A stretch of 64,000 nucleotides of DNA. Origin: Pseudomonas sp. 31-12. GTDB lineage: Bacteria > Pseudomonadota > Gammaproteobacteria > Pseudomonadales > Pseudomonadaceae. The translations under genes were made by a program, and so were the position numbers. The stretch covers positions 620,001 through 684,000 of the forward strand of contig NZ_CP029482.1 of assembly GCF_003151075.1 (NCBI RefSeq), given 5' to 3'. The notes below the pieces were generated by a model. The model searched no databases. It had not been told where the DNA came from and saw only the letters and a list, made by a program, of their open reading frames with translations. Numbering within the stretch: the stretch's first letter is position 1; each line of letters starts with the position of its first letter. Shown one piece after another: positions 41,509-48,807 of this stretch.

Positions 41509-41952
41509 ATGTTCAAGCAGTTAACGTTTACCGCTCTTCTGGCCATGATGGCGCTGACTGGCGGTTGTGCTTCGGTAAAAATGGCTGATGAAACCCAGGA
41601 CGCTCAGGCCAAGACGTTCCAGGTAAGCCCGGACAAAGCCAACATCTATGTTTATCGCAACGAGAGCATGGGCGCAGGCGTGAAAATGCCAGTCACGCTC
41701 AACGGCAAACCGGTAGGCCAGACCGTCGCCAAGTCCTACCTGATGTTGGCCGTCCCGGCGGGTCAACAGACCCTCGTGTCCTCGGCGGAAAACGATTCTG
41801 AACTGAAACTCACCGCAGAAGCCGGCAAGAACTACTTTGTCTGGCAGGAAGTGAAAGTGGGCTTCATCAAGGCGCGCAACAACCTGCAAGTTGTCGACGA
41901 CAAGACAGGCCGCGCAGGCGTTACTGAAAGCAAGTTGATTCAAGCTCAGTAA
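41509..41952 (+). CDS. DUF2846 lipoprotein
   Basis: A 147-residue lipoprotein: signal peptide with lipobox LTGGC (Cys at about residue 20), then a DUF2846 beta-sandwich domain (ANIYVYRNESMGAGVKMPVT, then LAVPAGQQTL). The family's role is unknown; members are small envelope proteins. It has its own ribosome site (TGGAGA). Confidence 0.85.
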   Translation: MFKQLTFTALLAMMALTGGCASVKMADETQDAQAKTFQVSPDKANIYVYRNESMGAGVKMPVTLNGKPVGQTVAKSYLMLAVPAGQQTLVSSAENDSELKLTAEAGKNYFVWQEVKVGFIKARNNLQVVDDKTGRAGVTESKLIQAQ

Positions 41953-42036
41953 GCGTGTCGACAGCCCTCGCGCAGAGTGTGGGGGTTGTTCCGTTCATTG
42001 AGAGCCGCGCATTCGAGAGGTGGTGGCGCCCTGAAA

Positions 42037-42723
42037 TCACTGCGGCCTTATGACCACCCATTTTTTTATAACGGGATCTATTGGCTGCTCCGCTTCAATT
42101 TCTGCCGGGGTTTGACTGAACGCCATGCCGTTTCCGCAAGCCGCAGTGAACATATCCCCATTGAAACTGTAGAACTCGACATTCGTTACGGTCTCGCACG
42201 CATCGCTCGCCACTATTTTTCTTGCGAGTTTGACCCGAGACGACTGATAGGTGTCATACCAGTCCTTGAAATAGGCTTTGGATCGGGTAGCTGATGCACC
42301 GGGACTCAAGATATCGCTGGCAACCCTGGCATCGTAGGGTCTCGCTGCGAAGCTCGTATAAGGTTGGATATCCTGCGGACTAACAGGATAGACACGCGCA
42401 TTCCCCTTTTGTATGTCGAGTTTAACCACCATCAACTGCGCTTCTTCTGGATAAACCTTATAAACGACGTCCAAAAGACTAAGGGATGGGCTAGGGCTTT
42501 TTTCACCTGCGTAAATGAACTTCTCGTCCTTTTTCAGATTGAAGCGCCGGATCATCGTGTTGATTTTGTCGAGCCGCTTGCGTTCCTCCAAGCTGCTTTC
42601 CGCAACCGCCACAGGCTTCAGACTCTTCAATTGCTCGGGTATCGGCAATACCTGGACTTGAACATCCGCCTGCGCGCTACAGACGGCCGCTGCCAAGACC
42701 AAGGGAATAACGGGTTTCAACAT
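42037..42723 (-). CDS. Hypothetical exported protein
   Basis: A 228-residue protein I do not recognise. The ATG at 42723 follows a strong AAGGAGCAGG site and opens a signal peptide (MLKPVIPLVLAAAVCSAQA, cleavage before DV). The mature part is mixed alpha/beta with two cysteines (SDACETV and TAACGNG) that could form a disulfide. It is convergent with the DUF2846 gene. The frame continues upstream to 42837 but without a ribosome site. Confidence 0.7.
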   Translation of the reverse strand: MLKPVIPLVLAAAVCSAQADVQVQVLPIPEQLKSLKPVAVAESSLEERKRLDKINTMIRRFNLKKDEKFIYAGEKSPSPSLSLLDVVYKVYPEEAQLMVVKLDIQKGNARVYPVSPQDIQPYTSFAARPYDARVASDILSPGASATRSKAYFKDWYDTYQSSRVKLARKIVASDACETVTNVEFYSFNGDMFTAACGNGMAFSQTPAEIEAEQPIDPVIKKWVVIRPQ

Positions 42724-42831
42724 GCATCCTGCTCCTTGTAGAGAAATCTTCCGGGTTTTGCTGTGTTCTATGTCGAAGGGGTTCGCTCCCGCTGAGTGCG
42801 CAGCACGCACACAATCGGCCGTGATTGCCCG

Positions 42832-42900
42832 GAGCATTGACCGTAGCGCGACGCTTGAATTCTGGCTGTGAGACGTTTCCGAAATTGGGTACTCAACTTT
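42832..42900. repeat. 69-base dispersed repeat, copy 1
   Basis: A 69-base segment from GCATTGACC to CTTTCC that matches 47494-47562 with about 9 mismatches and no gaps. It shares no sequence with the REP families of this window. The rest of 42838-43238 holds no gene that I can recognise. Confidence 0.8.
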
Positions 42901-43238
42901 CCTGTATTTAGTTCTTTGCCAAGATGTCTGTGGTTTTTATATCCCGGCAACCTCCCTTGCACACCACGCCACTTGTTTTCAGTGTGTGTGATCCCTGATC
43001 CAGTCAGCATGATGTAGCTCGAAAAAGAGCTCTCCCTCCTGCCGCATCCCTATAGCGACGATTTTCACATCTAGATGCGCTTGCTCTCGGGACTACATGA
43101 ACTTGCGTCGTTGCCCACGCTTGCGTGAGAACTCACCGACTTGTGCGCATTGGAGGTCGCCGATAGTTTAAGTCAGTGCCTGTGAACCGAGATTCGGGAT
43201 GCGAGGTTTACCGCGAAACGCCGGCAGGGATGAAAGCT

Positions 43239-43439
43239 ATGACCGAACAATTCACTCGCTGGGACTCCGCCGACTACCTAAGGTCAGAAGAGGACATGGA
43301 TGAATATCTAGACGTTTGCACGGAAACAGCGGGAAGTGATTCGGGATTTATCGCTAAAGCGCTGGGTGTGATTGCGCGTGCTCGCAGCAAGGATAGATTC
43401 TTGAACGATGCCATCGGTGTTCCCGACTGGGGCTTGTGA
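43239..43439 (+). pseudogene. Truncated antitoxin of the HigA-like addiction-module family
   Basis: The 66-residue frame reads MTEQFTRWDSADYLRSEEDM onward to LGVIARARS, which matches the N-terminal half of the 'probable addiction module antidote' family (about 95-100 residues). Where the family carries the HTH (a segment like GLSREGLYKALS) the frame diverges and stops after VPDWGL. No other frame restores the HTH, and no toxin gene is visible beside it. A good ribosome site (AGGGA) remains, so a short peptide may still be made. Confidence 0.6.
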
Positions 43440-43513
43440 GACTCTGAGGATCCTGGGCAACCAGCCATCGCAGAGCCAGGCAGGTATGAGGCGATGACAA
43501 GCCAGCCTGTTTG

Positions 43514-43546
43514 CAAAAAAAGGGCGCCTGAAAAGGCGCCCTTTGT
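43514..43546 (-). terminator. Rho-independent terminator after the 43558 gene
   Basis: On the minus strand, arms AGGGCGCC and GGCGCCCT around TTTTCA, followed by TTTTTTTG, starting just after the stop. Confidence 0.92.
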
Positions 43547-43557
43547 TGTGTCTGGTG

Positions 43558-44004
43558 TTACTGAACCTTCGCCAAATCCCCTTTCAGCGCAACACCGGCC
43601 ATGATCGCTCCGGCGTGGCATTCATAGGTCTTGGCATCTTTGCGCTCATTGCTCTTGTAGAAGCTGACAATGTTGGTCACTGCGTTAGCGCCAGCGCCCT
43701 TGGCTGCTTGGAACAGGCTGATGATTGCCGATTGCGCGACCCATTCGCAGGCCACTTCGTCAGACTTGTTGAAGGCGTTGGTTTTCTTGTTGGTCACGGC
43801 CCCCGCGCTGAGGACGGTGACGTTGCCCGTCGGTGTATTGCCGGCCAGGTAGAACTTCACGCTGCCATCGATTTTGCCGGCGCGGGTGGCTTCGGCGACG
43901 GCTTTGTCGAAGGGCAGGTACACGGGAGTGTCGCGAGCCTGGCTGACAGCCGGGAGGGCGCAGATCAGCAGGGTGGTGGCGGCAGCGAGTTTCTTGAAGT
44001 GCAT
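43558..44004 (-). CDS. Small exported protein, downstream of aryl-polyene ketosynthase remnant
   Basis: A 148-residue protein with a signal peptide (MHFKKLAAATTLLICALPA, cleavage after SQA). The mature protein contains CEWVAQSAIISLFQAAKGAG and YECHAG, with two cysteines. I recognise the pattern only as a small exported family that commonly follows aryl polyene genes; function unknown. Its ribosome site is AAGGAG. A decayed ketosynthase 3' end lies just upstream, which suggests this gene used to follow apeR directly. Confidence 0.75.
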   Translation of the reverse strand: MHFKKLAAATTLLICALPAVSQARDTPVYLPFDKAVAEATRAGKIDGSVKFYLAGNTPTGNVTVLSAGAVTNKKTNAFNKSDEVACEWVAQSAIISLFQAAKGAGANAVTNIVSFYKSNERKDAKTYECHAGAIMAGVALKGDLAKVQ

Positions 44005-44033
44005 GGAGGTCTCCTTGACCCGGATTAGTTCGG

Positions 44034-44166
44034 TTACGACCAGCGACGGAAAATCAACGAGGCGTTGACGCCGCCAAAAGCGAAATGGTTGTTCATCACG
44101 TGTTTGGTGCGCAGTTTGCCCGAACGCGTCAGCGCGGGTCGACCTCAATGAGGTCGACCTTCTTTT
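44034..44166 (-). pseudogene. Decayed 3' end of an apeR-like ketosynthase gene
   Basis: In one minus-strand frame the DNA reads GKLRTKHVMNNHFAFGGVNA then SLIFRRWS and stop, matching the C-terminus of the intact ketosynthase at 47581 ([21 protein letters not shown]). Just upstream another frame gives VDLIEVDP, matching its LDEVDP. A net deletion of about 22 bases between the two pieces shifts the frame. The match ends beside the stop of the gene at 44167. Confidence 0.8.
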
Positions 44167-44421
44167 TTACGCCGAGAGCTGCATCTGTAATCGCCGTCCG
44201 ACGACATCCAGCAAGTCGCAACCATCGCGCAATGACGTGACTAATACGCGTGCCAACTCACTGTAAACCCCCTCGCTAAAGGCGAGACTCTCCAGCAGTT
44301 GAGTTGCCGTGCGGATCCGGTAGGCCGCCGTTTCATGCAACACGTCCAGCGGTGCTTCGGTGTCGATCAGCAGCGATGCGATGGTGCTATCGGTGCCGGT
44401 GATAGGCATATATCGATCCAT
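44167..44421 (-). CDS. Small DUF3077-like protein
   Basis: An 84-residue protein, MDRYMPITGTDSTIASLLID onward, mostly helical (AAYRIRTATQLLESLAFSEG). It resembles the short DUF3077 proteins common in Pseudomonas accessory regions; function unknown. It follows the gene at 44455 by 33 bases in the same direction, so the two probably form a unit. Its stop lies at the edge of the ketosynthase remnant. Confidence 0.65.
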   Translation of the reverse strand: MDRYMPITGTDSTIASLLIDTEAPLDVLHETAAYRIRTATQLLESLAFSEGVYSELARVLVTSLRDGCDLLDVVGRRLQMQLSA

Positions 44422-44454
44422 GACAAACCTCCACTCGGTAAAAAACGCGACGAT

Positions 44455-44826
44455 TCAGTGGGCATTATTGGAGGGAACCTCAGACGCCCCACCGGGTGGG
44501 TCCAGGTTGTCCAGTGCCCGATTTATCATCAGTTCCGCCAGCACCGCCAACTGTTGGATTGCCAGCGCAATGTTGCGATGGGAGCTTTCGAGATTGCGGG
44601 CAAGGTCCGTGCTCATGACATTGAGCGAGGCCAGCGTTTCACAGGCATGAGCGAGCAGCGAAGGCGTGTCGATGTCTGGCTGGAGGGTGAAGAAATAGCT
44701 GACAGGGTCGGGTTGCCCGGGTTTGCGCAAGCGGGCGCTGACGCGGTGTTCAGTGAGATCGGATAGTTTGGATGAATCAATATCGTCGTCGGCTGATTGT
44801 GGAGAGTTGGGGGGAGTTCTTTTCAT
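44455..44826 (-). CDS. DUF6124-like small protein
   Basis: A 123-residue protein. The helical core SLLAHACETLASLNVMSTDL and LAVLAELMINRALDNLDPP is typical of a Pseudomonas family of unknown function (DUF6124), often in several copies per genome and next to accessory genes. No signal peptide. The ATG at 44826 follows AAGGAAC and is preferred over the upstream start at 44871. Confidence 0.7.
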   Translation of the reverse strand: MKRTPPNSPQSADDDIDSSKLSDLTEHRVSARLRKPGQPDPVSYFFTLQPDIDTPSLLAHACETLASLNVMSTDLARNLESSHRNIALAIQQLAVLAELMINRALDNLDPPGGASEVPSNNAH

Positions 44827-45117
44827 ATCGAAGTTCCTTGCAAGATTAAAGAAGTGACAGTCCAAAACCATCAGGGGGATTGGTTGGCGGCAATGCGTGA
44901 ATTGACCTGCCAGTAGATTTATTACCAGAAAATTCAGATGTATTAATCAAATAAATTAACATCTGTGTAATTAAATGATTCATGTTTAAGAAGAGCGTCA
45001 GTAATGGTGTAGGTTGCATTGCAAGCAAATTCCCTTGTTGTTGTAAGAAGTGTCGTTAAATGAAGTAAGTTATCGCTGTCAGATTTTTTACCTATCAGTA
45101 TCGGTGTGAAGCAATGT

Positions 45118-45146
45118 TTGACGTTTGTTTGATGTGTTTGAGATAT
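45118..45146 (+). promoter_or_regulatory. Possible sigma-70 promoter of the HTH-transporter operon
   Basis: TTGACG, 17-base spacer, AGATAT, in the AT-rich 44827-45259 gap. The -10 match is weak. Nothing else recognisable is in that gap apart from the hairpin at 45159-45189. Confidence 0.35.
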
Positions 45147-45158
45147 TGTCTGCGCAGT

Positions 45159-45189
45159 GCCGCCTCTTTAGATTGCGAAAAAGGCGGGC
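45159..45189 (+). promoter_or_regulatory. Leader hairpin before the HTH regulator gene
   Basis: GCCGCCTCTTT can pair with AAAAAGGCGGGC around an eight-base loop. It lies in the predicted leader, about 70 bases before the start, and could be an attenuator or binding structure. It does not fit a preQ1 riboswitch consensus. Confidence 0.35.
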
Positions 45190-45259
45190 AGTCACTTTCT
45201 TAGCCATTCAGTCAGCATGCATGGTTTGTTTTAACTACAAGCAAATGGTAAGTATCTTG

Positions 45260-45856
45260 ATGTTTAAGCGAGAAAAGACTGAAAGGTTGAAAAGTAATAT
45301 TAAGTATTTGATAAAAAGTCGCGGAGAAACGCGGCTGTCTCTGTGCAATGCCAGTGGTTTGACCAGGACGACTATCTACAACATTTTGGAGGGGCGGGTT
45401 GTCAATGTTCAACAGTCCACCATCCGCAAAATTTCTGATTTTTTCGGTGTCTCTTATAGGGAGATAGAGACTGTTGACTTTGAAGAAAGAGACATCATAG
45501 AAAGTAGCGTTTCTTTGCAAGGTAATATGAATCCTGCAGCCGTCCCTATCATCAAAGAGAGCTTGCTTGAGCAAAGTCTGGGCAAGAGGATTGGCGAGTT
45601 GGTCGCTACCCATCCTCTGACTTATTTTTTCGGCACAGCCTGCAATTTAATCGGTGTGCTTCTGGAGAATGAAATTATCGGTGTGAATGAGTCGGGAGAC
45701 TTGTTAATAGTCAAGAAGGGGTTGGTGAGTAATAACAAAGAAAAGCTGGCGTACGATAAGTTGACGAAACGGTTGTTCATAACCATTGAGCCCTGCTGTT
45801 GTTCAGATGCGGTTATTGTCATCGGGGAGATAATGGAGGAGCGGTTCAATGGATAG
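45260..45856 (+). CDS. XRE-type helix-turn-helix regulator
   Basis: A 198-residue protein from the ATG at 45260 (an ATG at 45245 is also possible; neither has a strong ribosome site). Residues ~1-70 form an HTH of the Cro/C1 kind: LCNASGLTRTTIYNILEGR with NVQQSTIRKISDFFGVSYRE following. The C-terminal ~110 residues (LEQSLGKRIGELVATHPLTY to CCCSDAVIVIGEI) are not recognised and may sense a ligand. Its stop overlaps the transporter start by eight bases, so the two are co-translated. AT-rich base composition unlike the neighbours. Confidence 0.8.
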   Translation: MFKREKTERLKSNIKYLIKSRGETRLSLCNASGLTRTTIYNILEGRVVNVQQSTIRKISDFFGVSYREIETVDFEERDIIESSVSLQGNMNPAAVPIIKESLLEQSLGKRIGELVATHPLTYFFGTACNLIGVLLENEIIGVNESGDLLIVKKGLVSNNKEKLAYDKLTKRLFITIEPCCCSDAVIVIGEIMEERFNG

Positions 45857-46721
45857 TGTTTCGGAGAACAGTCGGTATAAATTGTTAGGCTTTGAAAATA
45901 GTAAAGGTCTTGCCATTATCATGATTGTTTCGACAGGAAAGATCACGAAAGTAAAGCTTGATGATTTATTAAGAAGTGAAATAGTGGATGATTTAAGCAG
46001 GTCAGAGATAAAGTCGTTGTATAGGAAATTTTATTCTGGCGGGGCTGCACTGACGGCTTATGAGATAAATGATCGACATGAAAAGTCGTGGATGATTTAT
46101 GTGGCGCTCAATTTGTTGCTTTTCGCACTCTATATTTTCACTAATGTTGCAGCGACAAAGCTTGTGTATATCGAGTCGATCGACGTTGTCGTGACCCCAG
46201 GAGTTTTTCTGTATCCGCTGACATTTCTAGTAGTTGATATGTTGAATGAGTTCTATGGACTTAGGTTGGCAAGAAAAGCCATCTTGTTTGCATTTGCAAG
46301 TAATGCGCTGATTACTATATTGCTAAGTTCGACCAGCTATCTTCCCGGTTTGACAGGTTGGAAACTCGATACGCCATACAGTGAAGTCATGGCGCATGTA
46401 TCCTCAGTGTTGGTAGCGCCCTCTGTGTCTTTTATTTTTTCTGAATATGTGAACTCATACTTGCTGAACAAGATAAAGGAACTTACGAGTGCGAGGTTGC
46501 TATTTTTGCGCGTGTTTTTAAGTACGTTTTTTGCAGTAATAATCGACAGCTTTATTTTCTGCTTTATTGCGTTTTATGGAACAATGACTAGCGCGGAAAT
46601 ACTTAATATAATTTATATTCAGATCGCCATAAAAATGTGCTTCGCTGTTTTTAACGTTTTTCCAGCCTATGGAGCAAGGTCTTTATTTAAACGGTATGTG
46701 GCTGAAGCCAAGGTTGCATAA
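45849..46721 (+). CDS. Queuosine-precursor transporter family (VUT/YhhQ-like) with N-terminal extension
   Basis: A 290-residue membrane protein. Residues ~82-285 hold about six helices with the family hallmark FLYPLTFLVVDMLNEFYG (120-137) and TNVAATKLV before it; relatives import preQ0/preQ1. Residues 1-80 are a soluble, charged extension (YKLLGFENSKGLAIIMIVST, then SEIKSLYRKFYSGG) absent from E. coli YhhQ; I do not recognise it. The ribosome site is GGAGGAG inside the upstream gene. queC lies convergently 33 bases away, supporting a 7-deazaguanine role. Confidence 0.82.
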   Translation: MDSVSENSRYKLLGFENSKGLAIIMIVSTGKITKVKLDDLLRSEIVDDLSRSEIKSLYRKFYSGGAALTAYEINDRHEKSWMIYVALNLLLFALYIFTNVAATKLVYIESIDVVVTPGVFLYPLTFLVVDMLNEFYGLRLARKAILFAFASNALITILLSSTSYLPGLTGWKLDTPYSEVMAHVSSVLVAPSVSFIFSEYVNSYLLNKIKELTSARLLFLRVFLSTFFAVIIDSFIFCFIAFYGTMTSAEILNIIYIQIAIKMCFAVFNVFPAYGARSLFKRYVAEAKVA

Positions 46722-46722
46722 A

Positions 46723-46749
46723 CGCAGGGGACGCTCTCTCCCCTGCGCT
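46723..46749. terminator. Bidirectional terminator between the transporter and queC
   Basis: Arms CGCAGGGGA and TCCCCTGCG around CGCTCTC, in the 33-base convergent gap; flanks are modestly A/T-rich. Confidence 0.6.
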
Positions 46750-46754
46750 TTAAA

Positions 46755-47453
46755 CTATTTTGAGTTCAGTTTTTCTTTCAAACTATTCATCACCGCTGAT
46801 TTGTTTTCAAGAAACGCTACCATACCTCTTGCTCGAAGATTACACGCGTCACAATCACCGCATCCACTGCCTATTATTCCGTTATAGCAAGTCAGCGTAT
46901 AGTGCTGAATCAATTCGAATTTTCCGTGATACTCAGCCAAGGCCCACGTCTCAGCCTTGTTTAATCGCATAAGCGGAGTATCAATGCGTACTTTATAATC
47001 CATGCCTAACTCAATGGAGCTGTTTAGAGATTTTACAAACGCATCGCCACAATCAGGATAACCAGAGCTTTCCGTCTCACAAACGCCTGTGATTACAGTT
47101 TCAGCGCGAACCTGGTATGCATAAATAGAAGCCAAGGTTAAAAATAAAATATTTCTACCCGGTACGAAGGTGTTAGGTATATTTTCTTCGGAATTATTGG
47201 CGCTTGGAATAGGAATGTTATCGCGCGTTAAACTACTGATGGCCAGATCATTCAACAAAGAAGTGTCCAGCACCTTATGGATCGTCACTCCAAGTTCTTT
47301 CGAAAGTTGCTGCGCCACTTCAATTTCTGCGCGGTGACGCTGGCCATAGTCAAAGGTAATGCAGTGAATTTCATCGTAAAGCGGCAACGCCTGGATCAAG
47401 CAGGTTGTGGAGTCCTGCCCACCGCTGAAAACGATAACGGCCTTTTTAGTCAT
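46755..47453 (-). CDS. queC: QueC, 7-cyano-7-deazaguanine (preQ0) synthase
   Basis: A 232-residue ATP-dependent enzyme converting 7-carboxy-7-deazaguanine plus ammonia to preQ0. The PP-loop is SGGQDSTT near the start, [10 protein letters not shown] is the conserved core, and [10 protein letters not shown] carries zinc ligands. From memory, SGGQDSTT and CYNG are found in the E. coli-type enzyme, while P. aeruginosa QueC reads SGGLDSAT, so this looks like a horizontally acquired, possibly second copy. The ATG at 47453 follows AAGGAAG. It lies downstream of apeR in the same direction. Confidence 0.93.
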   Translation of the reverse strand: MTKKAVIVFSGGQDSTTCLIQALPLYDEIHCITFDYGQRHRAEIEVAQQLSKELGVTIHKVLDTSLLNDLAISSLTRDNIPIPSANNSEENIPNTFVPGRNILFLTLASIYAYQVRAETVITGVCETESSGYPDCGDAFVKSLNSSIELGMDYKVRIDTPLMRLNKAETWALAEYHGKFELIQHYTLTCYNGIIGSGCGDCDACNLRARGMVAFLENKSAVMNSLKEKLNSK

Positions 47454-47470
47454 GGTTCGATCTTCCTTGG

Positions 47471-47495
47471 GATGCCCCCGATGTGTCACGGGGGC
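47471..47495 (-). promoter_or_regulatory. Hairpin immediately before the queC ribosome site
   Basis: Perfect nine-base arms ATGCCCCCG and CGGGGGCAT around TGACACAT, six bases before AAGGAAG. It has no T run, so it may be a leader structure for queC rather than a terminator of the ape operon. Confidence 0.5.
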
Positions 47496-47562
47496 ATTGA
47501 CCCTAGCGCGAAGCTCAAATTCTGGCTGTGGGACGTTTCCGAAATCGTGTACTCCAGTTTCC
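47494..47562. repeat. 69-base dispersed repeat, copy 2
   Basis: Matches 42832-42900 in the same orientation at about 87 percent without gaps. It lies in the 127-base gap between the apeR stop and queC. Confidence 0.8.
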
Positions 47563-47580
47563 GGTTGTGTCTTTCGTTGC

Positions 47581-48807
47581 TTACGACCAGCGACGGAAAA
47601 TCAACGAGGTGTTGACGCCACCAAACGCAAAATTGTTGTTCATCACGTACTCGTTGCTCATCTGGCGGAACTCGCCGCGCAGGTAGTCGAGCTTGCCGCA
47701 ATGCGGATCGACCTCGTCGAGGTTGAACGTGTGCACGTACAGGTCGCGGTTCATCATTTCGATGCTGAACCAGGACTCCAGCGCTCCGCAGGCACCCAAG
47801 GTGTGACCGAGGAAGCTCTTTTGCGAACTGATCGGCATGTGTTCGCCGAACAACGCGCTGGTGGCCAGTGTTTCGGCAATATCGCCCTGTTCTGTGGCGG
47901 TGCCGTGACCGTTTACGTAGCCGATGTCTGACGGCTGCAACCCGGCGTCTTCCAGCGCCAGTTCCATGGCCCGGCGCATGGTGGCCTGCTCTGGACGCGT
48001 GGTGTGCTGGCCATCGGCGTTGCTACCGAAACCGACGAGCTCGGCATGGATGTGCGCGCCGCGTGCCAACGCATGTTCGAGCTCTTCAAGCACCAACATG
48101 CCGCCGCCTTCACCGATCACCAGGCCATCGCGGTCTTTGTCGTAGGGGCGCGGGCTGGTTTGCGGGGCGTCGTTTTTCAGGCTGGTGGCGTAGAGCGCGT
48201 CGAAGACCATGGCTTCGGTCGGGCAGAGTTCTTCGGCACCACCGGCAAGCATCAGCGGCAGACGGCCGAATTTGATCGATTCGTAGGCGTAGCCGATGCC
48301 CTGGCTGCCGCTGGTGCAGGCGCTGGAGGTCGGGATCAGTCGACCGGTGAGGCCGAAGAAGATGCTGATATTCGCCGCGGTCGTGTGCGGCATCATCCGC
48401 ACGTAGGAGTTGGCGTTCAGGCCCTCGGCCACCGAGTTGAGCAGCATGTTGCCGAACGCCTTGATCTCGTCGGTGCTGCCGGTGGACGAGCCGCAGGCGA
48501 CGCCCATGCGCCCGTCCTTGATGATCGGGTTACCCAACAGTCCGGCGTCGGCCAGCGCCTGTTCAGACGCGCCGACGGCCAGGCGCGAGACCCGGCCCAT
48601 GCTGCGCAGCTGCTTGCGGGTCCAGTGGCTCGGGACCTTGAAGTCGTCGATGGGCCCGGCCAGACGCGTGTTGAGTTCGGTGAACCGATCCCACTCGTCC
48701 ATCCGGCGAATGCCGCTGCGGTTGGCCGCGAAGTGGCCGGCGATGGTGTCCCAGTCGCTGCCCAGTGAAGTGATGCCGGCCATGCCGGTGACGACGACGC
48801 GCTTCAT
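47581..48807 (-). CDS. apeR: ApeR-like beta-ketoacyl-ACP synthase
   Basis: A 408-residue FabF-type condensing enzyme of the aryl polyene pathway. The catalytic triad is complete: Cys164 in TSSACTSGS, His301 in NGHGTATE and His335 in LGHTLGACG. In characterised clusters ApeR is thought to start elongation on acetyl/malonyl units while ApeO extends with its partner. The ATG at 48807 shares one base with the ketoreductase stop. It is the last gene of the run; its 3' end has a decayed twin at 44034-44166. Confidence 0.92.
   Translation of the reverse strand: MKRVVVTGMAGITSLGSDWDTIAGHFAANRSGIRRMDEWDRFTELNTRLAGPIDDFKVPSHWTRKQLRSMGRVSRLAVGASEQALADAGLLGNPIIKDGRMGVACGSSTGSTDEIKAFGNMLLNSVAEGLNANSYVRMMPHTTAANISIFFGLTGRLIPTSSACTSGSQGIGYAYESIKFGRLPLMLAGGAEELCPTEAMVFDALYATSLKNDAPQTSPRPYDKDRDGLVIGEGGGMLVLEELEHALARGAHIHAELVGFGSNADGQHTTRPEQATMRRAMELALEDAGLQPSDIGYVNGHGTATEQGDIAETLATSALFGEHMPISSQKSFLGHTLGACGALESWFSIEMMNRDLYVHTFNLDEVDPHCGKLDYLRGEFRQMSNEYVMNNNFAFGGVNTSLIFRRWS

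Noticed and set aside
44136..44172. Palindrome GGTCGACCTCAATGAGGTCGACC-like stem followed by a T run, as a plus-strand terminator
   Set aside because: No plus-strand gene precedes it, and the same bases match the LDEVDP codons of the ketosynthase remnant, so its palindrome is probably incidental. A terminator function cannot be excluded.
44846..45028. Short minus-strand frame in the AT-rich gap
   Set aside because: Only 60 residues, no ribosome site, no similarity that I recognise.
44827..45259. preQ1 riboswitch before the regulator-transporter genes
   Set aside because: I looked for the short H-type pseudoknot pattern with an A-rich tail and did not find it in the leader.
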